The notes beneath the pieces were generated by a model, which was given only the letters and a program-made list of their open reading frames with translations, did no database searches and was not told where the DNA came from. This document shows, one piece after another, positions 1 through 7,311 of a stretch of 9,534 nt of DNA. The stretch is from Oscillospiraceae bacterium (GTDB lineage: Bacteria; Bacillota; Clostridia; Oscillospirales; Acutalibacteraceae): the NCBI GenBank assembly GCA_009783605.1, contig WRDE01000053.1:1-9534 (forward strand), in the 5' to 3' direction. How positions within the stretch are numbered: position 1 is the stretch's first letter; each line of letters begins with the position of its first letter. The position numbers and the translations under genes are program-made.

Positions 1-176
1 GCCAGCATCCCGCCGGCCGGATCGGCAGACCGGAGGATATCGCGGCGGCGGCGCTGTTCCTCTGCGGCGGACAGGCCGGGTTCATCAACGGCGAAGAGAT
101 CACGATTGACGGCGGTATGACCAAGCAGATGATTTATCATGGGGATTATGGGTGGGAGTTCACGGTTGACAGCTGA
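1..176 (+). CDS. Short-chain dehydrogenase/reductase (SDR), C-terminal fragment
   Basis: This is the last 58 residues of an NAD(P)-dependent oxidoreductase whose start lies outside the window. The frame begins at base 3 and ends at TGA 174-176. GRIGRPEDIAAAALFL followed by GFINGEEITIDGGMT is the characteristic end of classical SDR enzymes: the Gly-Arg-Pro-Glu-Asp-Ile helix, then the strand ending in Asp-Gly-Gly. The tail continues MIYHGDYGW, as in a clostridial SDR subgroup. The catalytic Tyr-x-x-x-Lys and the N-terminal nucleotide-binding glycines are not in view, so the substrate cannot be inferred. The last residues (VDS) and the stop codon come from a 7-bp tandem repeat that begins at 166, so the C-terminus may have been remodelled by that repeat. 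Confidence 0.85.
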   Translation, partial: QHPAGRIGRPEDIAAAALFLCGGQAGFINGEEITIDGGMTKQMIYHGDYGWEFTVDS

Positions 177-195
177 CAGTTGTCAGTGGACAGTG
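166..195. repeat. Heptamer array 1 (TTGACAG-like units)
   Basis: Four imperfect 7-bp units start at 166, 173, 180 and 187, with consensus TTGACAG and one or two changes per unit. A partial fifth unit (TG) follows. The array straddles the end of the SDR gene and contains its TGA (174-176). Three more arrays with different units but the same 7-bp period lie at 883, 1540 and 2317. The remaining spacer to spoIIID (196-354) holds no gene or clear promoter that I can support. Confidence 0.75.
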
Positions 196-354
196 TTTCT
201 CCTCCGATAAAGATCAATCTCAAAAACGTACATTCCTGACAACCTCTGCCGATCCTTCCGGCTGTGCTAATCTTTCGCGCCGGCTCATATACATAACCAG
301 ATAAATCGGGAAGCGCCAGCGGATCTGACGGCGCGTCTGAGGGAGGGTCTGGGA

Positions 355-606
355 GTGAAGAGCTGTGTAGAGGAAAGAGCGGTGGAATTGGGTGAGTTTA
401 TCATTGAAAACAACGCCACCGTCCGGGCGGCGGCGAAGAAGTTTCATATAAGCAAATCGACGGTACATAAAGACGTATCCGACCGGCTGAAAACGGTCAA
501 TCCGTATCTGTACGGGCAGGTGCGGGTGGTGCTGGAGGTCAACAAGGCGCAGCGGCACATCCGCGGCGGTATCGCTACGCGGGAAAAATACCGGCATGAG
601 GGGTAA
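355..606 (+). CDS. spoIIID: Sporulation transcriptional regulator SpoIIID
   Basis: SpoIIID is a small DNA-binding protein that acts in the mother cell during sporulation. It switches genes of the sigma-E regulon on or off and helps prepare the sigma-K stage. The 83-residue product has the family's usual size. Its helix-turn-helix covers about residues 21-45, with the hallmark ISKSTVHKD (32-40). The basic C-terminal segment RHIRGGIATREKYR (67-80) matches the second DNA-contacting element of the family. The start is GTG 355, preceded by AGGGAGGG at 340-347. The gene stands alone between the SDR gene and a fresh promoter at 622-650. Its presence is the best evidence that this organism forms endospores. 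I did not find a convincing sigma-E promoter upstream. Confidence 0.95.
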   Translation: MKSCVEERAVELGEFIIENNATVRAAAKKFHISKSTVHKDVSDRLKTVNPYLYGQVRVVLEVNKAQRHIRGGIATREKYRHEG

Positions 607-621
607 TGTAGCAGAAAAGAC

Positions 622-650
622 TTGTGTTCAATCCGGGCGGATAGTATAAT
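622..650 (+). promoter_or_regulatory. Sigma-A-type promoter for the DUF1858-trmK-nif3 run
   Basis: A perfect TATAAT -10 box lies at 645-650. A half-matching -35 box, TTGTGT, lies at 622-627 with an optimal 17-bp spacer. Transcription would start near 657, about 30 bases before the first gene. No terminator is visible between spoIIID and this promoter, so read-through from spoIIID is possible. Confidence 0.6.
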
Positions 651-685
651 AGAAAGCATATGAAAACCGAAAGGATGTATACAAT

Positions 686-880
686 ATGACCGTTACCAAA
701 GACAGCCTGATCGGCGATATCTTGGAAGCCGACCGTACCACCGCGCAGTATTTTCTGGAGATGGGGATGCACTGCCTTGGCTGTCCGTCGGCCCGGGGTG
801 AAACGGTGGCTGAGGCCTGCATGGTCCACGGCGTCGACGCCGATGCGCTGGTAGAGAAGCTGGTTCAGCACATGTCTTGA
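686..880 (+). CDS. DUF1858-domain CxxC protein (hybrid-cluster-associated redox disulfide type)
   Basis: This small soluble protein of 64 residues spans a whole DUF1858 domain, the family sometimes called 'hybrid cluster protein-associated redox disulfide' and related to the N-terminus of ScdA/RIC proteins. The diagnostic features are the opening ITKD-like segment, the Phe-Leu-Glu-Met-Gly-Met-His helix end, and Cys30-x-x-Cys33 followed by Cys45. The cysteines probably form a redox disulfide or bind a metal or cluster; that is family knowledge and not proven here. The start ATG 686 has AAGGA at 671-675. The stop TGA (878-880) overlaps the ATG of trmK by one base, which suggests translational coupling. 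The link to TrmK looks positional, not functional. Confidence 0.85.
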   Translation: MTVTKDSLIGDILEADRTTAQYFLEMGMHCLGCPSARGETVAEACMVHGVDADALVEKLVQHMS

Positions 881-1560
881 TGAATTCACAATTCACAATT
901 CACGACGCACAATTATCCCCGCGGTTGAGCGCGCTGGCGGCATTGGTGCTGCCGGGCAGTGTAGCCGCCGATATCGGGACCGACCATGCCCGGCTGCCGA
1001 TCTGGTTGGTGTCGGGCGGCGTCTGTCCGCGGGCCGTTGCCTGTGATATCGCCGCCGGGCCGCTGGCGGCCGCCGCGCGGAACATTGCTTGGGCGGGGCT
1101 GGCCGGCCGGATCCAAACACGGCTTGGGGACGGGCTGGCCGCCCTCGGACCGGGAGAGGCGGATACAGTCATTATCGCCGGAATGGGCGGCGAAAATATC
1201 GCCGCCATTCTTGCGCGCTGCGAATGGGCCAAATCGCCGGATATACGCTGGCTGCTGCAGCCGATGACCCGGCCGGAGCGGCTGCGGGAGTATTTATATG
1301 CCAACGGGTTTGCGGTCAAGCAGGAGGAGGTTGCACGGGAGCGGCGGCGGTTGTATCTGATCCTCAGCGCCGTGTATACCGGGGAGCGAAAGCCGTTCTC
1401 AGTGGCCGACTGCTATACCGGCGCGCTGCCCTGTACACCGGATGGACAGGCCTGTCTGCGCGGCGTGATCCGCCGGCTGGAAAAGCAGGCGGCGGGCGGG
1501 GATCCGGAGGCGGGGGAGATTTTGCGGGAAATACGTAGAAATGTACAATGTATAATGTAA
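880..1560 (+). CDS. trmK: tRNA (adenine(22)-N(1))-methyltransferase TrmK
   Basis: TrmK methylates N1 of adenine 22 in the D-arm of tRNAs, using SAM. The 226-residue product has the class I methyltransferase motif DIGTDHARLP (31-40) for SAM binding, the acidic CDIAAGPL (55-62), AGMGGENI (100-107) and the family-specific LLQPMTRPERLR (125-136). TrmK lies beside a Nif3-like gene here, as in Bacillus (yqfN-yqfO). I chose ATG 880, which overlaps the upstream stop, over the TTG just before it. No Shine-Dalgarno is evident, so translation probably depends on coupling. Residues 2-13 are encoded largely by a 7-bp tandem repeat and precede the conserved LSPRL, so they are likely a non-conserved extension. 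The final residues and TAA come from a second heptamer array. Confidence 0.92.
   Translation: MNSQFTIHDAQLSPRLSALAALVLPGSVAADIGTDHARLPIWLVSGGVCPRAVACDIAAGPLAAAARNIAWAGLAGRIQTRLGDGLAALGPGEADTVIIAGMGGENIAAILARCEWAKSPDIRWLLQPMTRPERLREYLYANGFAVKQEEVARERRRLYLILSAVYTGERKPFSVADCYTGALPCTPDGQACLRGVIRRLEKQAAGGDPEAGEILREIRRNVQCIM
883..917. repeat. Heptamer array 2 (AATTCAC units)
   Basis: Three perfect AATTCAC units start at 883, 890 and 897. Diverged units GACGCAC (904) and AATTATC (911) follow. The array begins immediately after the stop/start overlap of the DUF1858 gene and trmK and is translated as part of the TrmK N-terminus. Confidence 0.85.
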
Positions 1561-1571
1561 AATGTACAATG
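1540..1571. repeat. Heptamer array 3 (AATGTAN units)
   Basis: Four 7-bp units start at 1540, 1547, 1554 and 1561. They match AATGTA and vary only at the seventh base, and a partial unit AATG follows. The array encodes the last residues of TrmK, carries its TAA (1558-1560), and ends just before the ribosome binding site of the Nif3-like gene. Its unit is unrelated in sequence to arrays 1, 2 and 4, but the period is the same. Confidence 0.85.
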
Positions 1572-1587
1572 AAGGACGGAGTTTTTT

Positions 1588-2335
1588 ATGGGAAATTATA
1601 CAACAGTCGGCGAGGTTCTCACCTTTCTTGAAGCAAAAATACCGTTTTCGCTGGCGGAGGAGGGCGATAATATCGGGCTGTTGGTGGGGGAACCCGAAAC
1701 GGCGGTGCCGGGCATTGGTTTGTCTGGATATCACCCCGGAAGCGATAGAAACGGCGGTGGCCGCCGGCGCGGCGCTGATTGTCAGCCATCATGCGGTTAT
1801 CTATAAGCCGGTCAGCCGGATGAACGGGCTGCCGTATAAGCTGGCCGGCGCGGGCATGGCGGCTATCGCGGTGCACACCAATCTGGACAAGTGCGACGGC
1901 GGGGTCAACGATATATTGGCCCGGCGGCTGGGGCTGACCGATATTACGGTGGCGCAGGACGGGCTTTGCCGGATCGGGACGCTGCCGGAGGGGGTCGATC
2001 TGCCGCGGTTGGCGGAGGAAAAATTGGGGGTTACGGTACGTTTTTCCGCCGGCAGTAAACCGGTGCGGCGGGTGGCGGTCGGCGGCGGCAGCTGCGGCGA
2101 GTATCTGTTGAAAACGGCGGCGCAGGATCCGGATATCGGCGCCATTGTAACCGGTGAGTTAAAGCATCCCCATTGGTTGGAATGCCGCGCCCGGGGGATC
2201 GCTGCCGTCGACGCGGGACATCATCCCACCGAAGCGGTGGTGCTGGAGCCGCTGGCGGCGATATTGCGGGAGGCGTTCCCGGCGGTGGTGTGGTCGGTGT
2301 TTGATGGGGGGAACGTGTGGAGAGTGAGGAGTTAG
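1588..2335 (+). CDS. Nif3-like dinuclear metal protein (YqfO/DUF34 type), interrupted by an apparent frameshift
   Basis: Members of the Nif3/YbgI/YqfO family bind two metal ions in a toroidal hexamer; their reaction is not settled. Translation from ATG 1588, with GGAG at 1578-1581, gives a proper family N-terminus including SLAEEGDNIGLLVGEPE. At about 1708-1717 homology jumps to the +1 frame. It continues as ALVCLDITPEAIE, IVSHHAVIYKP (metal-ligand His pair), AVHTNLDKCDGGVND, TGELKHPHW and DAGHHPTE, with its stop at TAG 2333-2335. The metal ligands are therefore all present, but in a frame that has no good start of its own: the open frame reaches back only to 1562 and its first 50 or so residues look random. 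A loss of two bases or gain of one would explain it. This could be a real pseudogene or a sequencing error; I see no programmed-slippage signal. The length after repair, near 250 residues, fits short Nif3 proteins. Confidence 0.85.
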
Positions 2336-2358
2336 GGGTGAGAAGTGAGGAGTTGCAA
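2317..2358. repeat. Heptamer array 4 (GTGAGGA-like units)
   Basis: Six imperfect 7-bp units start at 2317, 2324, 2331, 2338, 2345 and 2352. GTGAGGA occurs exactly at 2324 and 2345, and the other units differ at one to three positions. The array holds the stop codon of the Nif3-like gene (2333-2335) and, in another frame, the presumed GTG start and first codons of the downstream acetyltransferase. Confidence 0.75.
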
Positions 2359-2814
2359 GCTGAGGGATTGCGGATACGGGTGATGACTGCTGACGATTAT
2401 GACGCGGTTTATGCGCTGTGGCGGGATACGCCGAATATGGGGCTGAACAATATGGATGATACCCGGGAGGGGATTGTCCGGTATCTTTTGCGGAATCCGC
2501 GGACTTGTTTTGTGGCAGAAAAAGATGCCGGCAACAGCGTTGTTGGCGTGATTTTGAGCGGGAATGACGGGCGGCGGGGCTATATCCACCACGCCGCCGT
2601 GAGACAGAGTGAGCGGCGGCAGGGGATCGGGACCGCGCTGGTCGAGGCCGCGCTGGCGGCGCTGGAGCGGGAAGGGATCTGCAAGGTGGCATTGGTGGCG
2701 TTCCGGAAAAATGAGGACGGCAACGCGTTTTGGGAGAAGCGGGGGTTTGGTGAGCGGGAGGATCTGGTGTATCGGGATCGGGAGATTGTGGAATTGAGGA
2801 AGATGTATACCTGA
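2317..2814 (+). CDS. GNAT family N-acetyltransferase
   Basis: This is a cytoplasmic acetyl-CoA-dependent acyltransferase of about 165 residues, the usual size for a single GNAT domain. The fold begins at LRIRVMTADDYDAVYALW. Motif A, which binds the acetyl-CoA pyrophosphate, is ERRQGIGTALVEAAL (99-113), and the C-terminal motif NAFWEKRGF (136-144) follows. The substrate cannot be told. The start is uncertain. GTG 2317, preceded by a G-rich stretch at 2306-2312, gives a 17-residue extension built mostly from heptamer repeats and overlaps the Nif3-like gene by 19 bases. Internal starts nearer the domain, such as GTG 2338, TTG 2368 or GTG 2380, are possible but lack clear ribosome binding sites. 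The gene converges on the membrane-protein gene with a 23-bp gap and no visible terminator. Confidence 0.85.
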   Translation: MESEELGVRSEELQAEGLRIRVMTADDYDAVYALWRDTPNMGLNNMDDTREGIVRYLLRNPRTCFVAEKDAGNSVVGVILSGNDGRRGYIHHAAVRQSERRQGIGTALVEAALAALEREGICKVALVAFRKNEDGNAFWEKRGFGEREDLVYRDREIVELRKMYT

Positions 2815-2837
2815 CGCAGACGGGGGGAACAGTTCTT

Positions 2838-4964
2838 CTATTTCCAAAAATTCACCGCGTTTTCAATCTGATAGTACAGCCCGGGTTCGCCTTCTAACCA
2901 GTCGGTCCGCCAGAAGTTCATGCAGTAGAGCAGGCTGTACAGGGCGCAGACGAAAAACCCGATGAGAATGAATAGATATACATATCTTTTGTATTCGTCC
3001 CGCAGCCGCCCTTGGATAAGCAGCAGGATGACAAAGGCCGAGAGGAACAGCAGGAAAGCGAAATCTAAAATATACCGCCCGAGGACGCCGGAATACTGGG
3101 TGAGGAAGATGCTGGCGATAAAGGAGATCAGGATACACAGCAGGGTAAATCCGAACAGTTTTTTCTGTTTCAGTCCGCCGCGGAAGCGGAATACCAAGAA
3201 ATTAGACAGCAGCAGAATATTGTTGAAAACGCCGCCCCAGTTGGATTCGTAGATGGTCCGGATCAGATGCTGGGTATAAAAACCGGTACCCGTTACATAG
3301 GGGAATTTGGCGGTGAGGTTGGCCGGCTGGAAGAAATACATCCAGATACCGACCGGAATCCGTTCCCAGACAAATCCCCGGGAGGTCATATCGTTGGTGG
3401 TCAGATTGTAAGTCGCGCCGAAATCGGCGACCGAGCCGAACCGGATGTAGTTGTAATACATGATGCCGGCGCCGATAAGGATAAACGGCAGACAGAATCC
3501 GACGGCGGCGAAAACGCCTTTTCGGGAAAACAGGAATTTTTGTTTGATGAAAACATCCCAGAAGAGAGGAATTGCGAAAAGGGCGCAGAGCAGCAGATGG
3601 GGACGGCAGCCGGCGAGCAGCGCGATACAAACCGCCCCGGCGGTCAGCAGCGGGATGCTCACCTGGTGATTTTCCGGACCATCAGGACCGCCGGATTCGG
3701 CCGGTCCGCTTTTTATTGCAGAGAGCCAGCAATATAAGCCGGTCAGCGCCAGCGCTATCGCGGCGGAGTTCGGCACCTCATACAGATGGGGAGCCGACAG
3801 CAGCCGGAGGGTACCGGAACCGAAGACTAAGGTCAGCGACAGGAGGATATAGACCGAAAACGGCGTGTCGGGGAACCATTTCCGGATGATCCGCCGGACG
3901 ACGCCGAAAGCGGCAAAGACGATGACACAGCAGAAGAATAATACTGCCCAGGCGTTATTGAGGTCCAACCCGGTGATCAATTTCACCGGTATATACAGCA
4001 GAACCACCGGCGTCAGACCGAAATAGACATAGTATTTGCCGTTAAAATACGCGGTGTCCCAGATATAGCTGCTCCCGGTCTCCTCCATGACTTTTTTCCG
4101 CAGGGCGGTGTCATACGGGTTATCCATCGTCTCCAAAGCCTCCGGCGGGATATCGTCTAAATACACCTGCCCTTTCAACAGCGCGTTGGTCAGCTTGGCA
4201 TACTGCTGATGGTGTACCCAGGCCGGATTGCGGCTGATGGTATTTTCCTGTATCATGGCGGCGAAAACAAAGCATATCGCGATACAGAGAAGAGCGGTGA
4301 TACAGCGCTGGCCCATTTTTTCGGCGTCGCAGCGGATGCGGTACAGCTTTGAACCGGGAGCGAAGATTTTGATAAAGGAAAGAAGAAAAAAGATAAACAG
4401 AAAACGCCCGGCGGAGAAGAACACCGGTATGGGTTTGTTGAGCGACAGGGCGTTGAGCTGGAATTGCTCTCCCTCGGCGGCGTTGACCCGGATTTTGAGC
4501 TCTTGCGAATCCCCCAGCGTGTAGACCGACAGATATTGGCTCCGCTCAATCCCGCGGTGGATATCCCGCGCCGGCAGCTCGGCATATAAGGCATTGGCTT
4601 TGTCGGTGATAAAAATCGACACGCCGGTGACCTGTTTGGCGGGTTTCGGGTTTTTGTTGGCGATGTTTATATACAGATTGTTGATTTCCCGGTTGATATT
4701 AATAATCTCGATTGATTTACCGTCGTCGGCGAGGATAACGGTAAAATCACCGACCTCAAATTGGCCGTTTTGCTGGGCATAATCAAAAGTGAGCCGCTGT
4801 TCTTCATAGGAAGCGGTTTGTATCGCTTTGAAATTGAAAACGAATATCTCCAGCAAAAAAGCGGCGGCAAAAAACATGAGGGCATAGAATATAAGCCCCT
4901 TAGATAAAAGCGAGCGTTTTGCCGCGTCCAAAGATCTGTGGGTTTTATCAATAAAAACATTCAT
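2838..4964 (-). CDS. Multi-spanning membrane protein, GT-C glycosyltransferase-like, with extracytoplasmic domain
   Basis: The 708-residue integral membrane protein has about 12 hydrophobic segments: near residues 23-45, 181-202, 218-238, 315-332, 338-357, 369-389, 399-416, 437-465, 483-503, 603-622, 628-650 and 661-682. A polar, strand-rich domain (about 46-180) lies between the first two segments, probably outside the membrane. A second loop (240-305) contains WDTAYFNGKYYVYFG just before the next segment. The GCRPH turn (452-456) and NYIRFGSVADFGATYNL (505-521) recall large bacterial membrane proteins of the GT-C/PMT group that move sugars from lipid carriers. I see no certain catalytic Asp-Glu motif, so the enzyme role is an inference. 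AAGGAG lies about 12 bases before the ATG. The gene starts 22 bp after the histidine kinase and is probably in its operon. Confidence 0.75.
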   Translation of the reverse strand: MNVFIDKTHRSLDAAKRSLLSKGLIFYALMFFAAAFLLEIFVFNFKAIQTASYEEQRLTFDYAQQNGQFEVGDFTVILADDGKSIEIININREINNLYINIANKNPKPAKQVTGVSIFITDKANALYAELPARDIHRGIERSQYLSVYTLGDSQELKIRVNAAEGEQFQLNALSLNKPIPVFFSAGRFLFIFFLLSFIKIFAPGSKLYRIRCDAEKMGQRCITALLCIAICFVFAAMIQENTISRNPAWVHHQQYAKLTNALLKGQVYLDDIPPEALETMDNPYDTALRKKVMEETGSSYIWDTAYFNGKYYVYFGLTPVVLLYIPVKLITGLDLNNAWAVLFFCCVIVFAAFGVVRRIIRKWFPDTPFSVYILLSLTLVFGSGTLRLLSAPHLYEVPNSAAIALALTGLYCWLSAIKSGPAESGGPDGPENHQVSIPLLTAGAVCIALLAGCRPHLLLCALFAIPLFWDVFIKQKFLFSRKGVFAAVGFCLPFILIGAGIMYYNYIRFGSVADFGATYNLTTNDMTSRGFVWERIPVGIWMYFFQPANLTAKFPYVTGTGFYTQHLIRTIYESNWGGVFNNILLLSNFLVFRFRGGLKQKKLFGFTLLCILISFIASIFLTQYSGVLGRYILDFAFLLFLSAFVILLLIQGRLRDEYKRYVYLFILIGFFVCALYSLLYCMNFWRTDWLEGEPGLYYQIENAVNFWK

Positions 4965-4986
4965 GAATATGAGCGGCTCCTTTTCC

Positions 4987-7185
4987 CTATTTCATATACT
5001 TCTCCAGCACCTCGAGAAACAGCTCCATTGTGATGGGTTTGGCGATGTGCTGGTTCATACCAGCGGCAATGCAGATGTCGATATCCTCTTTGAAGGCGTT
5101 GGCGGTCATGGCGATGATGGGGATCTGCGCGGCCCGGGGGTGATCCATTTTCCGGATGGTTTCGGTGGCGGTCAGTCCGTCCATCACCGGCATCTGGATG
5201 TCCATCAGGATCAGCGTATACCGGTCCGGATCGGCGGCGAAAGCCTCGACGGCTTTTTTGCCGTTATCCACGCCGGTGATGTTCACGCCGGTTTCCTCCA
5301 GCATGAATTCCACGATTTCCCGGTTGATCTCCACATCCTCGGCCAGCAGGATGGTATGGGCGCTCCAGTCACGGGCGGTATCGGCGGTTTCCGCCGCCGG
5401 AATAGCCCGATCCGGCGTTTCGGGGATTTGAAGCGGGTCGCCCAGACCGGCGGTCAGCTCAAAGAAGAAGCAGGCGCCCTGGCCGGGCCGGCTGATCACC
5501 CAGATATCGCCGCCGAGGGCGTTGAGGATCTTCTTGCAGATAGCCAGCCCCAGCCCGGTGCCGCCGTATTTGCGGGTGATGCTGCCGTCGGCCTGCTCAA
5601 AAGCGTGGAACAGCTTTTCTTGCTGGGCCGGCGTAAGGCCGATACCGCTGTCCCGGACCTCTACCCGCAGCTTGATTTGATCCTTGCCGGCGGGGGACTG
5701 GGAAGCGGTCAGCGCGATCTCACCCGACTCGGGGGTGAATTTGGTGGCGTTGTTGAGCAGGTTGACCACCACCTGCAGCAGCCGGTGCTCATCGCTGATC
5801 ACCATCTGGGAGACCGATTCGTCACAGTTGAGGGTGAACCGCTGTTTTTTCTCGTCCATCTTCACCCGGACGATGTTTTCGGCGTTTTTGAGCATGGCGT
5901 TGAAATCAAACGGCTCCAGGACCACTTCTAACTTGCCGGCGTCGATTTTGGACATATCCAGCACGTCGTTGATGATATTCAGCAGCAGCTGGGAGGAGGC
6001 TTCGACTTTTTTGAGATGCTCGGTGACCCGCCGGAAATCCCGTTCCCGCAGCGCGATGTTGGTCATACCGATGATGGCGTTGAGCGGGGTGCGCAGTTCA
6101 TGGCTCATCCGGGACAGGAATTCGCCTTTGGCCAGCGTGTTGGCTACCGCCTTGTCCCGGTCGGCGTTGATCTTGCCGAAATTTTCGTTGCGGGAAACCG
6201 AACAGGCGATAATGACGGCGCCGGAGGAGAGGGTTTCGGCCTCATAAGCGGTAAAGGGCGCTCCGCTTTCCGGGCGGGCGAACCCGAGCATCCCCCAGAA
6301 ATCGCCGTGGAGGTACAGCGGTGCCAGCAAAATATGTCCGGCGCCGCGTATACTGCAGGATTTCAGGAATGCGTCCGGCAGGCTGCTCCGGGTCAGCGCG
6401 GCAAAGCTGTATTCCGCCAGCTGCGTCCGCCAGTCGGGCAAAAATTCGTCGTAGATGAAAGATTCTCTTTCATGGGCCGTGCCGAAATCGCGGGTATAGT
6501 CGCTCCAGTGGGCGCGCAGGAAACAGCGCATGACGCCTTCCCGTTCGGCGTTGCGCCAGATGCCGGCATAGCAGGCCTGCAAACTCTCGCCCAGCATCTG
6601 GACCGCCTGGTGCAGCACCGTTTCATAATCCTGATGAAAACCGCCGATAACCATTGCGGCGGCAGCGTTGACCGCCCGCAGCAGCCGGTTTTCCTCGGCC
6701 AGATTATCGGCGGAAGCGGCGGATAACCGCCGCACCTCCTGCTCCATCGCCCGGGCCTTTTCCTCCGCCCATTTCAGGCGGCTCAGGTCTGCCGCGATGG
6801 CGGACATCCAGAGCGGCCGGCCGTCTTCGCTGTATTCCGAGATAAAAGCAGTTTCTTCGATACAGGCAATACTGGAATCCCGGCGGCGCATCCGGTATTC
6901 GATATGATAGTGATCCCGCTCACCGGTGAGGATACGGCGCATACTGTCATTCACCAGATCCCGGTCCTCATCGCTGTAAAGCAGCAGGTCTTTGGTGTTT
7001 TCGGTGTTGGGCAGGTCGGCCAGCTCATGCCCCGTCATCCTGGCGATGTGGGTTGTGAGGCGGATATCCCCGGTTTCAAGATTCAACCGGTAAAGGCCGA
7101 GCTTCATGATATCGGCCAGCCGCTCCAGCGACGCGGTATCAATACCGGGACTGGGATGTGCGGGATCGCGGTCGTTATCGCTCAT
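4987..7185 (-). CDS. Hybrid sensor histidine kinase (PAS, GAF-like, HisKA, HATPase_c, receiver)
   Basis: This soluble signalling kinase senses a ligand, autophosphorylates and passes the phosphate to its own receiver. In the 732-residue form the order is: PAS (about 20-135); coiled coil (135-165); GAF-like domain (about 170-330); HisKA with SHELRTPLN and phospho-acceptor His362; HATPase with N box Asn479, DSGIG (512-516) and GGTGLGLAI (541-549); and a C-terminal receiver with the acidic pair Glu616-Asp617, phospho-acceptor Asp662 (LMDIQMPVMDG), Thr694 and Lys716. No transmembrane segment or signal peptide is visible, so the input is cytosolic. The ATG at 7185 has GGAGG (7195-7199) nine bases upstream. 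An ATG at 7206 would add seven residues but would leave almost no leader and no ribosome binding site. No output domain or partner regulator is encoded here; the membrane protein follows within 22 bp. Confidence 0.93.
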   Translation of the reverse strand: MSDNDRDPAHPSPGIDTASLERLADIMKLGLYRLNLETGDIRLTTHIARMTGHELADLPNTENTKDLLLYSDEDRDLVNDSMRRILTGERDHYHIEYRMRRRDSSIACIEETAFISEYSEDGRPLWMSAIAADLSRLKWAEEKARAMEQEVRRLSAASADNLAEENRLLRAVNAAAAMVIGGFHQDYETVLHQAVQMLGESLQACYAGIWRNAEREGVMRCFLRAHWSDYTRDFGTAHERESFIYDEFLPDWRTQLAEYSFAALTRSSLPDAFLKSCSIRGAGHILLAPLYLHGDFWGMLGFARPESGAPFTAYEAETLSSGAVIIACSVSRNENFGKINADRDKAVANTLAKGEFLSRMSHELRTPLNAIIGMTNIALRERDFRRVTEHLKKVEASSQLLLNIINDVLDMSKIDAGKLEVVLEPFDFNAMLKNAENIVRVKMDEKKQRFTLNCDESVSQMVISDEHRLLQVVVNLLNNATKFTPESGEIALTASQSPAGKDQIKLRVEVRDSGIGLTPAQQEKLFHAFEQADGSITRKYGGTGLGLAICKKILNALGGDIWVISRPGQGACFFFELTAGLGDPLQIPETPDRAIPAAETADTARDWSAHTILLAEDVEINREIVEFMLEETGVNITGVDNGKKAVEAFAADPDRYTLILMDIQMPVMDGLTATETIRKMDHPRAAQIPIIAMTANAFKEDIDICIAAGMNQHIAKPITMELFLEVLEKYMK

Positions 7186-7226
7186 ATCATTCCGCCTCCG
7201 TTTCATCTTTGATGATAATTATAATT

Positions 7227-7255
7227 AGTATAACATATATGGAAAAATATTTCTA
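7227..7255 (-). promoter_or_regulatory. Promoter of the histidine kinase operon
   Basis: Read on the minus strand, a TATACT -10 box lies at 7227-7232 and TAGAAA (4 of 6 matches to TTGACA) at 7250-7255, with a 17-bp spacer. The surrounding 7207-7260 stretch is markedly AT-rich. The start would fall near 7220, which favours the kinase start at 7185 over 7206. It faces away from the promoter at 7312-7340. Confidence 0.6.
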
Positions 7256-7311
7256 TGGTATTTTTTCAAAACTATATTGACCGAATTAGATTGCCCCAGG
7301 CGAAAAAACGG

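Noticed and set aside
264..295. Possible sigma-E promoter upstream of spoIIID (TATACATA at 288-295 with GTGCTAAT at 264-271)
   Set aside because: Sigma-E control would make biological sense, but the -10 and -35 matches are partial and the spacer is slightly long; the resemblance could be chance.
883..917. CRISPR or phase-variable homopolymer interpretation of the tandem arrays
   Set aside because: Units are 7 bp without spacers, so not CRISPR, and the arrays are short and often imperfect, so fast phase variation is unsupported without strain data.
1708..1720. Programmed +1 frameshifting in the Nif3-like gene
   Set aside because: There is no rare-codon or stop-codon pause in the zero frame, no slippery run and no obvious stimulating structure; an indel or sequencing error is simpler.
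2815..2837. Terminator between the converging acetyltransferase and membrane-protein genes
   Set aside because: The 23-bp gap contains a G run but no inverted repeat or T tract on either strand.
4963..5931. A 322-codon open frame on the plus strand opposite the histidine kinase
   Set aside because: It is the mirror of a strongly supported kinase gene in GC-rich DNA; its product is low-complexity (many Gly, Asp, His) and matches no family, and the kinase motifs on the other strand are intact.
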